A stretch of DNA of 6,393 nucleotides from an uncultured Ruminococcus sp. GTDB taxonomy: Bacteria > Bacillota > Clostridia > Oscillospirales > CAG-272. The notes under the pieces are model-generated. The model was not told the origin of the DNA. It did no database searches and saw only the letters and a program-made list of their open reading frames with translations. A program made the position numbers and the translations under genes. Positions 1 to 5,540 of the stretch are shown here, piece after piece. Where the stretch lies: the NCBI GenBank assembly GCA_902803255.1, contig CADCPG010000106.1, forward strand, positions 1 to 6,393. The letters run 5' to 3'. Within the stretch, counting starts at the first letter, position 1; each line of letters begins with the position of its first letter.

Positions 1-14
1 ATTAACAAAAACAC

Positions 15-43
15 TTGACATTTTGCTGATTATGTGATATAGT
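15..43 (+). promoter_or_regulatory. Sigma-A type promoter with extended -10, upstream of the ArsR-like regulator gene
   Basis: The -35 box is a perfect TTGACA at 15-20. A 17-nt spacer (21-37) precedes a -10 box TATAGT at 38-43, one mismatch from TATAAT. TG at 35-36, one base before the -10 box, gives an extended -10. The surroundings (1-60) are clearly AT-rich against a GC-rich background. By standard spacing, transcription should start near 50, leaving a leader of about 150 nt before the ATG at 199. A short inverted repeat, TTCT-N4-AGAA (43-54), straddles the predicted start and could be an operator, but four base pairs is weak evidence. Confidence 0.85.
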
Positions 44-85
44 TCTAACCAGAAAAGTATCACGATCTTCTACCGACCGGGCTGA

Positions 86-147
86 CGGAGCCTCTCCGCC
101 CCCAGCGGCTGCCCGGACGGGCGGATCATCCCGGACCTTTTGTCCGG
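86..147 (+). other. Structured 5' leader with several hairpins, two of them mutually exclusive
   Basis: Three perfect short stems can be read in the RNA. CGGAG (86-90) pairs with CTCCG (94-98) over a 3-nt loop. GCCC (111-114) pairs with GGGC (119-122). CCGGAC (131-136) pairs with GTCCGG (142-147) over a 5-nt loop. Alternatively CCGCCC (96-101) pairs with GGGCGG (119-124), which would break the first two stems. No ATG lies between the predicted start near 50 and the ATG at 199, so an ATG-started leader peptide is unlikely. No stem is followed by a U-run, so this is not a classic intrinsic attenuator. The structures may affect translation or RNA stability. It matches no riboswitch class I recognise, and GC-rich sequence forms hairpins easily by chance. 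Confidence 0.4.
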
Positions 148-165
148 CCGCCATACCCCGAAATA

Positions 166-177
166 CCCTCCGGAGGG
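166..177 (+). other. 12-bp perfect palindrome CCCTCCGGAGGG before the ribosome binding site
   Basis: CCCTCCGGAGGG is a perfect dyad. Its right half, GGAGGG, is itself a strong anti-SD match but lies more than 20 nt from the ATG. The functional ribosome binding site is probably the purine-rich run at 180-193, with AGGAG at 184-188 ending 10 nt before the ATG at 199. The CCCTCC half can pair with either GGAGGG or the nearby purine run, so it could tune ribosome access. It could also be a protein-binding dyad. Either role is inference. Confidence 0.35.
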
Positions 178-198
178 AAGGAGAGGAGAAGGAAAGAC

Positions 199-1296
199 AT
201 GGAAATCAAACTGTTGAAAGAGCTCAACATCGTTTTTGAAACGACCGAACTTCTGCGGAACGAGCACAGCGGGAGTTCCTGCCGGGATCTGAAAGACGCC
301 ATCATGCGCAAGTTCGAGATCGACAAGGCCGTCCTTGACAGCTGCTTCGACTCGATCATAGAGATGAGCGAATACGTGACCGCGGGGATCGATTCCGAGA
401 CCGATCCCGCTCTTATGGATTTTCTGTTCGGGCGTCATTCGATGATCCCCGGCTGTTTTGCCGATTTTATCGTCCACGACGTCTGCAGGATGCCCGGCGG
501 CGATCCCGAAGCGCTCTTCTCCGCCCTGCGTGAGGCCCCGAAGAACGTTTTCTTCGTCAATTTCTCCGCTATGCTCACCGACGAGTTCGCGCGGGGGGGC
601 GACGCGCCTCCGATCACTTCGTATCAGGAGCTTTTCACCTTCATCGAAGGTCTTCCGGTGCCGGAGGACGAGAAGTTCCAGCTCTGCCGCCTTTACAACA
701 ACTATGAAGAGTACCGCGGGAAGCTGGCCGACATACTGCAGGCCGCCGGAAAGCTCTTCATGGAAAAATACGACATCATACGCCACTACGCCGCGTGGTT
801 CGTCGCCGCCGTGAACGAGCCGCTGGCCGAGGGCGGACTCGACTTCCTCAGGGAAAAGTATTCCATCGAGCCCGAGACCGACGCCTCCGCGCTCTGTCTC
901 GCCCCGTCGGTGGCCATGTGCAACGGCACGCGTCACCTCGTGAGCTATACGACGCAGGACAGCGTCGACTACCTCTACGTCGGGGCGCTCTTTGAGCCGC
1001 TGCGCGAGATAACCGACGTCTCCACCGCCGACGAACGTCTCTGCCGCGCTCTCCGCGTGCTGGGCGACAGCCGTAAGTTCGAGATCCTGCGCCTGCTCGC
1101 CGACGGTCCGAAGTACGGCCAGCAGCTGGCGTCGCTGCTCGACATAACGACGGCCACGGTCTCGCACCACATGGCCATGCTCCTCGACGCCGGGTTCGTC
1201 GAGATCAGGCGCGAATCGAACCGTATATACTACACCATCGGCCGCAAGAAGATCCGCGGGTTCATCGAGGAACTCACCCGGAACCTGCTCGGCTGA
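199..1296 (+). CDS. Transcriptional regulator with a C-terminal ArsR-type winged helix and a large N-terminal domain of unknown function
   Basis: This 365-residue protein carries an ArsR-family winged helix-turn-helix at about residues 278-350. The parts visible are a first helix reading LGDSRKFEILRLL, a second helix YGQQLASLL (306-314), the recognition helix TTATVSHHMAMLLDAG (317-332) and a wing EIRRESNRIYYTI (335-347). Ordinary ArsR repressors have about 100 residues, so the first 270 residues are an extra domain. It looks mostly helical, has no membrane segment or signal peptide, and matches no named domain I recognise; it is the likely ligand or partner sensor. The protein has eight cysteines, but none lies in the DNA-binding domain after residue 290, and the ELCVCDL-type metal site of ArsR/SmtB sensors is missing, so arsenic or metal sensing is unlikely. 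The start follows a purine-rich ribosome binding site (180-193). A G7 run sits at 593-599. The gene has its own promoter at 15-43 and is followed by a glycoside hydrolase gene it may control. DNA binding is well supported; the regulated genes and ligand are not. Confidence 0.85.
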   Translation: MEIKLLKELNIVFETTELLRNEHSGSSCRDLKDAIMRKFEIDKAVLDSCFDSIIEMSEYVTAGIDSETDPALMDFLFGRHSMIPGCFADFIVHDVCRMPGGDPEALFSALREAPKNVFFVNFSAMLTDEFARGGDAPPITSYQELFTFIEGLPVPEDEKFQLCRLYNNYEEYRGKLADILQAAGKLFMEKYDIIRHYAAWFVAAVNEPLAEGGLDFLREKYSIEPETDASALCLAPSVAMCNGTRHLVSYTTQDSVDYLYVGALFEPLREITDVSTADERLCRALRVLGDSRKFEILRLLADGPKYGQQLASLLDITTATVSHHMAMLLDAGFVEIRRESNRIYYTIGRKKIRGFIEELTRNLLG

Positions 1297-1368
1297 GGCC
1301 TCCCGCGGCTGCGTCGGAAAGTCATTCGTCAAACAAACTCCGCTTTATAAAAGAAAGAGGGTACACAA

Positions 1369-3063
1369 ATGATCTACGCAAAACTCATCTCGGCGCTCGA
1401 CAAATGCTTCCCCGCCGGCAGGATCGAGGACTGCCGGACGGTCACGTCCTCATACGCCTACCGGAATTCGGTGATCTCGCTTCAGATAGCCCTGACCGCC
1501 GACTCCCAGGACCCGGTCCGCCGCTTCGCGACCTTTGAAGTCAGCGGCATCCCCGGCGACTGCGTGAACTTCCGGCTCGTCGAGTTCGTCCAGTCGCTCA
1601 TGCCGGTCTACCCCGGCCGCCACGACAGCGGATATATCGACACGAGGCCCGGCCTCTACCCCGATATACTCGCGAAGCTCCAGAACGGCGGCGAGGCACC
1701 CGTCTCCGGCGGCATCCTGCGCACCGTCTGGGTCGATATAGACATGAAAAAGATCCCTGCCGGATACTTCCCGGAGGGCGCTGACGAGGCAAAGGTCGTA
1801 TTCAGAGTCACGAGCGGCGAAGATTCATTCGACCTGCCCTACACTCTGCGCCTCATACCGGCCGACCTGCCCGACCACGGCATGACGGTCACCGAATGGT
1901 TCCACTGCGACTGCCTCGCCGAGTGGTACCACGTCCCCGTATTCTCCGAGGAGCACTGGCGGATCATCGAAAACTTCATGCGCACCTATGCGGACTGCGG
2001 CAACAACGCCGTCCTCACGCCGGTGTTCACGCCCCCGCTCGACACCCGCATCGGCGGCGAGCGCCCGACGGTCCAGCTCGTCGGGGTGAAGAAGGGCGGC
2101 AACGGCAGATACTACTTCGATTTCACCCTTCTGGACCGCTGGATCGAGACTGCCGACCGCTGCGGCGTGAAGAGATTCGAGATCTCCCACCTGTTCACCC
2201 AGTGGGGCGCGAAGCACGCTCCGAAGGTCGTGGCGACGCTGCCCGACGGCCGCACCGAAAAGATATTCGGCTGGGAGACCGACTCGACGGGACACGAATA
2301 TGTGAAGTTCCTGCGCGCCTTCCTTAAGGCGTTTCTGGCGCATATGAAGGCGCGCGGCGACGACAAACGCTGCCTTTTCCACATTTCGGACGAACCGCAC
2401 GAGGACCAGATAGAACAGTACCTGAAGGCCAAGGAGTCGGTGGCCGACCTGCTCGAGGGATACACCGTCATGGACGCCCTGTCGAACATCGCGTTCTTTG
2501 AATCGGGGGCGGTGTCGACCCCTGTCCCGTCGAGCAACCACATAGAGCCGTTCATCGCCGCCTTTGAGGAAAGAGGACTGACGGGCAGGCTGTGGACATA
2601 CTACTGCTGCGGACAGTGCGTCGGAGTCAGCAACCGCCTGATCGCCATGTACGGCGCGAGGACCCGCTACATAGGACTGCAGTTCTGGAAATACCGGATC
2701 GCCGGATTCCTTCAGTGGGGGTACAACTTCTACTTCAACCAGGGCTCGCGCGACCTTATAAACCCGTACATCGAGTCGACCGGATACTGCTGGGTGCCGT
2801 CGGGCGACGCCTTCTCGGTATATCCGGCTCCCGACGGGACCGCGCTCGAGTCGATGCGCATAAACCACTTCCGCGAGGCGCTTGAGGACCTTTCGGCGCT
2901 GCGCCTGTGCGAGTCGCTCATCGGCCGGGAGAGACTGCTGGCGGAGCTCGAGGCGGTCACCGGCGAGATCGTGTTCTCAAAGTGCGAATACGACAGCGGC
3001 GCGATGGAGGGCATCCGCGCGCTGGTCGACAGACTCACCTCGGAAGCGCTCCGCGGCCGCTGA
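1369..3063 (+). CDS. DUF4091 / GH123-like glycoside hydrolase, predicted cytoplasmic
   Basis: This 564-residue protein belongs to the DUF4091 group, whose catalytic domain is that of glycoside hydrolase family 123 (beta-N-acetylgalactosaminidases). Residues about 15-165 look like an N-terminal beta-sandwich. The barrel-like catalytic part begins near EWFHCD (176-181) and includes HLFTQWGAKHAP (274 on) and HISDEP, with the adjacent Asp341-Glu342 pair. In GH123, such an Asp-Glu pair works by substrate-assisted catalysis: Asp orients the N-acetyl group and Glu is the acid/base. Further family segments are WTYYCCGQC (409-417), LQFWKYRIAGFLQWGYN (about 437-453), GDAFSVYPAPDG (about 479-490) and INHFREALEDL. 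The length is normal for the family. The N-terminus (MIYAKLISALDKC) is not a signal peptide, so the enzyme probably acts on imported oligosaccharides. The start follows GAGGG at 1357-1361, 7 nt before the ATG. No promoter or terminator was seen in the 72-nt gap after the regulator, so co-transcription is likely. The family assignment is firm; GalNAc specificity is not shown. Confidence 0.85.
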   Translation: MIYAKLISALDKCFPAGRIEDCRTVTSSYAYRNSVISLQIALTADSQDPVRRFATFEVSGIPGDCVNFRLVEFVQSLMPVYPGRHDSGYIDTRPGLYPDILAKLQNGGEAPVSGGILRTVWVDIDMKKIPAGYFPEGADEAKVVFRVTSGEDSFDLPYTLRLIPADLPDHGMTVTEWFHCDCLAEWYHVPVFSEEHWRIIENFMRTYADCGNNAVLTPVFTPPLDTRIGGERPTVQLVGVKKGGNGRYYFDFTLLDRWIETADRCGVKRFEISHLFTQWGAKHAPKVVATLPDGRTEKIFGWETDSTGHEYVKFLRAFLKAFLAHMKARGDDKRCLFHISDEPHEDQIEQYLKAKESVADLLEGYTVMDALSNIAFFESGAVSTPVPSSNHIEPFIAAFEERGLTGRLWTYYCCGQCVGVSNRLIAMYGARTRYIGLQFWKYRIAGFLQWGYNFYFNQGSRDLINPYIESTGYCWVPSGDAFSVYPAPDGTALESMRINHFREALEDLSALRLCESLIGRERLLAELEAVTGEIVFSKCEYDSGAMEGIRALVDRLTSEALRGR

Positions 3064-3077
3064 AGCCGGAAGCGCAA

Positions 3078-3246
3078 ACGGACGGCGGATGCGGACCGCT
3101 GACGCGGTCAGCGGACGCGGAAAGCGGACGCGGAAAGCTGACGCGGAAAGCTGATGCGGAAAGCGGACGCGGAAAGCTGATGCGGAAAGCTGACGCGGAA
3201 AGCTGATGCGGAAAGCTGATGCGGAAAGCTGATGCGGAAAGCGGAC
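3078..3246 (+). repeat. 13-bp tandem repeat array, 13 units, intergenic
   Basis: The consensus unit is GCGGAAAGCKGAY, where K is G or T and Y is C or T. Ten units from 3117 to 3246 fit it exactly, varying only at the K and Y positions. Three upstream units (3078-3090, 3091-3103, 3104-3116) are diverged but keep the 13-nt register, so the array is 13 x 13 = 169 bp. The units end in GGAC, TGAC or TGAT; the run of three TGAT units at 3195-3233 suggests recent duplication. Thirteen is not a multiple of three and the array lies after the TGA of the hydrolase gene, so it is not a coding repeat. The units abut with no spacers, which excludes CRISPR. It sits just upstream of the glnN promoter. Function unknown: possibilities are a variable-number repeat, a protein-binding array or neutral slippage sequence. 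Confidence 0.93.
3096..3114 (+). other. Perfect 8-bp hairpin after the hydrolase gene, inside the diverged repeat units
   Basis: CCGCTGAC (3096-3103) pairs perfectly with GTCAGCGG (3107-3114) around a 3-nt loop GCG, starting 32 nt past the hydrolase stop codon. It is built from two diverged 13-bp units. No T-run follows, so it does not qualify as an intrinsic terminator, but it could protect the 3' end of the upstream mRNA or contribute to factor-dependent termination. No better terminator candidate was found between 3064 and 3270. Confidence 0.45.
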
Positions 3247-3273
3247 AGCTGACAGCAGACAAAAAATTAAACA

Positions 3274-3302
3274 TTGACTTTTCCGCCGATTTAAGCTATA
3301 CT
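3274..3302 (+). promoter_or_regulatory. Sigma-A type promoter of glnN and probably pth-mfd
   Basis: TTGACT (3274-3279) and TATACT (3297-3302) are each one mismatch from consensus and are separated by an ideal 17-nt spacer. An A-run (3261-3266) immediately upstream could act as an UP-like element, and the whole 3261-3320 block is AT-rich in a GC-rich region. Transcription should start near 3309, giving a leader of about 90 nt to the ATG at 3400. Since no terminator is visible after glnN, the transcript may continue into pth and mfd. Confidence 0.85.
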
Positions 3303-3327
3303 ATTTTATCTATGTTTTTCTAACGTG

Positions 3328-3366
3328 CCCGCGTGCGCGGCCGCCTGAGGGCGGCCCGCGCGCGGG
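3328..3366 (+). other. GC-rich hairpin in the glnN 5' leader
   Basis: A perfect 7-bp stem pairs GGCCGCC (3339-3345) with GGCGGCC (3350-3356) around a TGAG loop. Outside it, CCCGCG (3328-3333) can pair with CGCGGG (3361-3366), extending the structure through an internal loop. The only T-run is on the 5' side (3315-3319), so this is not an intrinsic terminator or a standard attenuator. It sits between the promoter and the ribosome binding site AAAGGA (3387-3392) and might stabilise the mRNA or control translation in response to nitrogen status. I recognise no known riboswitch; in particular I could not establish a glutamine-riboswitch fold. Confidence 0.5.
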
Positions 3367-3399
3367 ATCCGGCGCGCCTCGCCGGGAAAGGACATCCCC

Positions 3400-5517
3400 A
3401 TGAACGTCCCGGAATACTTCGGATGCATGGTGTTCAACGACACCGAAATGAAAAAACGCCTCACCGAGGACGTATATCTGCGCCTGCGCAGAACGATGGA
3501 CGACGGCCGCTCGCTCGACCCCGGAGTCGCCGATGAGGTGGCTTCCGCCATGAAGGAATGGGCCCTCGAGCGCGGAGCGACGCACTTCTCGCACTGGTTC
3601 CAGCCGATGACGGGCGTCACCGCCGAGAAGCACGAGAGCTTCATCACCCCCGCTCCCGGCGGAAGAGTCATCATGGAGTTCTCGGGGCGCGAGCTGATAA
3701 AGGGCGAATCCGACGCCTCGTCCTTCCCGTCCGGCGGCCTGCGGGCCACCTTCGAGGCGCGCGGCTACACCGCGTGGGACCCCACGTCGTACGCCTTCAT
3801 AAAGGACAACACACTGTGCATCCCGACGGCCTTCTGCTCCTTCGGAGGCGAGGCCCTGGACAAAAAGACGCCGCTTCTGCGCTCGATCGAGGCGCTCAAC
3901 CGTCAGACGATGCGGATCCTCGCGCTGTTCGGGGAGACCGGGATCACGTCGGTCAAGCCGAACGTCGGCCCCGAGCAGGAATACTTCCTGATCGACAGAG
4001 CGATGTACGAGGCGCGGCCCGACCTCATCTACACCGGGCGCACACTCTTCGGAGCCCGTCCTCCCAAGGGACAGGAGCTCGACGACCACTACTACGGCAC
4101 GATAAAGCCGCGCGTCGCCGCCTTCATGAAGGAGCTCGACACCGAGCTCTGGAAGCTCGGCATCATGGCCAAGACCGAGCACAACGAGGCCGCTCCCGGC
4201 CAGTACGAGCTGGCCCAGATGTACACGACGGCCAACATAGCCACCGACCACAACCAGCTCACCATGGAGATCATGCAGCGCGTCGCGCAGAAGCACGGAC
4301 TGGTCTGCCTGCTCCACGAGAAGCCCTTCGACGGCGTCGCGGGCTCGGGCAAGCACAACAACTGGTCGATCGGCGGCAACGACGGGACCAATCTCTTCTC
4401 GCCCGGCGAGACGCCGGAGGAGAACTCCCGTTTCCTGCTGTTCGTGACGGCCGTCGTGCAGGCTGCCGACGACTACCCCGACCTGCTGCGGCTCTCGGCG
4501 GCTTCGGCCGGCAACGACAGGCGGCTCGGGCGCAGCGAAGCTCCGCCTTCGATCGTCTCGGTTTTCCTGGGCGACGAACTGGGCGGGATCCTCGATTCGC
4601 TCGCCGACAACACCGAATACCGCCGCGGCGCGAAATCCGAGCCGCTGCGTCTCGGAGTGCACGTCCTTCCGAAGCTTCCGCGCGACACCTCCGACCGCAA
4701 CCGGACGTCGCCGCTTGCCTTCACGGGAAACAAATTCGAATTTCGTATGCTGGGCTCGGCCGAGAGCCTCTCATGCACGAATATAATGCTCAACGTTACC
4801 GTCGCCGAATCGCTGCGGCAGTACGCCGACGAGCTCGAATCGGTCCCGAAGGACAGATTCAACGACGCCCTGCGCGCCCTCATAGGCAGGGTCTACCGCA
4901 AGCACCGCAGGGTGGTCTTCAACGGCAACGGATACGGCTCGGAGTGGATCGCCGAAGCGGTCGGAAAGCGCGGGCTCCCCGAGCTCCCGGCCACTCCCGA
5001 CGCCATCCCGCGCATGACGGACAGAAAGAACCTCGAGCTCTTCGCGGTACATAAGCTCTACACCGAAGCCGAGGCGAAATCGCGCGCCGAGATCCTCCTC
5101 GACCACTATTCGAAGGTGATAAGGATCGAGGCCGTGACGATGGCGGACATGGTGGGCAAGCTGATCCTGCCGGCGATCTACCGGTACGAACGCGATCTGT
5201 CGGCGACGGTGAGCTCGAAGCAGGCGGTGATGAACAGCGCCTGCCTGCCCGAAAAGCACACCCTCTCCGAGCTCGACAGGCTGGCCGGTGAGATCTGGCG
5301 CAACACCCGGACTCTAAACTCCGAGCTTGCCGTGATAGGCGGGAAGCCGGCCGCCGGGGCCGACTCCGCGCCGGCCGCAGATACCGCCGCCGCGGTCAGG
5401 GACCGTCTCGTCACCGCGATGGACGCGCTGCGCGCGTCGGTCGACGCCGCCGAGCGGATCACCGACGAGAGCTACTGGCCGCTGCCGTCGTACGGGAGGA
5501 TACTGTTCTCGGTCTGA
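3400..5517 (+). CDS. glnN: Glutamine synthetase type III (GSIII)
   Basis: This enzyme makes L-glutamine from glutamate, ammonia and ATP in the cytoplasm and is the main entry of ammonium into metabolism. At 705 residues it matches the long type III family (about 700-730 residues), not the roughly 440-470 of type I. Family motifs run in order: THFSHWFQPMTG near residues 61-72; SSFPSGGLRATFEARGYTAWDP; GPEQEYFLID (190-199), with metal-binding glutamates; KTEHNEAAPGQYELA (258 on); HEKPFDGVAGSGKHNNWS (306-323), holding the ATP/metal histidine region; NDRRLGRSEAPPS (372 on); and KFEFRMLGS (445-453). The C-terminus YWPLPSYGRILFSV is also typical. An Ala-rich segment at about 648-667 is probably a variable loop. 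The start follows AAAGGA (3387-3392) with a 7-nt spacing. A strong promoter lies at 3274-3302 and a GC hairpin in the leader. Type III enzymes lack the type I adenylylation system, so control is likely at expression or by allostery. Confidence 0.97.
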   Translation: MNVPEYFGCMVFNDTEMKKRLTEDVYLRLRRTMDDGRSLDPGVADEVASAMKEWALERGATHFSHWFQPMTGVTAEKHESFITPAPGGRVIMEFSGRELIKGESDASSFPSGGLRATFEARGYTAWDPTSYAFIKDNTLCIPTAFCSFGGEALDKKTPLLRSIEALNRQTMRILALFGETGITSVKPNVGPEQEYFLIDRAMYEARPDLIYTGRTLFGARPPKGQELDDHYYGTIKPRVAAFMKELDTELWKLGIMAKTEHNEAAPGQYELAQMYTTANIATDHNQLTMEIMQRVAQKHGLVCLLHEKPFDGVAGSGKHNNWSIGGNDGTNLFSPGETPEENSRFLLFVTAVVQAADDYPDLLRLSAASAGNDRRLGRSEAPPSIVSVFLGDELGGILDSLADNTEYRRGAKSEPLRLGVHVLPKLPRDTSDRNRTSPLAFTGNKFEFRMLGSAESLSCTNIMLNVTVAESLRQYADELESVPKDRFNDALRALIGRVYRKHRRVVFNGNGYGSEWIAEAVGKRGLPELPATPDAIPRMTDRKNLELFAVHKLYTEAEAKSRAEILLDHYSKVIRIEAVTMADMVGKLILPAIYRYERDLSATVSSKQAVMNSACLPEKHTLSELDRLAGEIWRNTRTLNSELAVIGGKPAAGADSAPAADTAAAVRDRLVTAMDALRASVDAAERITDESYWPLPSYGRILFSV

Positions 5518-5540
5518 GCGCCGGACAGCACGTTTTTGAG

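Noticed and set aside
70..1332. Long open frame of 420 codons on the - strand opposite the regulator gene
   Set aside because: It mirrors a well-supported + gene with an ArsR domain, its product resembles no family, and GC-rich codon use leaves antisense frames open.
1297..1368. A separate promoter for the hydrolase gene (TATAAA at 1346-1351)
   Set aside because: No -35 box at acceptable spacing; the best candidates sit only 14-15 nt upstream and match poorly.
1825..2868. 347-codon - strand frame opposite the GH123-like gene
   Set aside because: The + strand protein has clear family motifs through this region; the antisense product has the skewed Arg/Val/Gly/Glu composition of a shadow frame.
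2882..3206. Two + strand frames running from the hydrolase 3' end into the repeat array
   Set aside because: They are alternative frames of the real gene continued into the array; there are no start signals and the products are low complexity.
3078..3246. CRISPR array or replication-origin iterons
   Set aside because: The units abut without spacers, excluding CRISPR. They are GC-rich, no DnaA boxes or AT-rich unwinding region of origin type were seen, and there is no dnaA or rep gene nearby.
3035..3274. A 79-codon - strand frame with repetitive SASAFRISFP units
   Set aside because: It is the antisense reading of the 13-bp array, where any open frame repeats every 39 nt. There is no convincing ribosome binding site or - strand promoter, so a real repeat protein is not supported.
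3337..3378. Cluster of restriction-type sites (NotI GCGGCCGC, BssHII GCGCGC, BamHI GGATCC, AscI GGCGCGCC) resembling a cloning polylinker
   Set aside because: Such sites are common by chance in this GC-rich DNA (another GCGGCCGC occurs at 3053-3060 at the end of the hydrolase gene), and the sequence runs smoothly from a native promoter into glnN with its own ribosome binding site.
3310..4662. 450-codon - strand frame opposite glnN, and a 498-codon + frame at 3558-5054
   Set aside because: Both overlap glutamine synthetase motifs in the correct frame; their translations are low-complexity Arg/Gly/Ala-rich and match no family.
5518..5540. Intrinsic terminator between glnN and pth (T-run at 5533-5537)
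   Set aside because: The five Ts are not preceded by a stable GC-rich stem.
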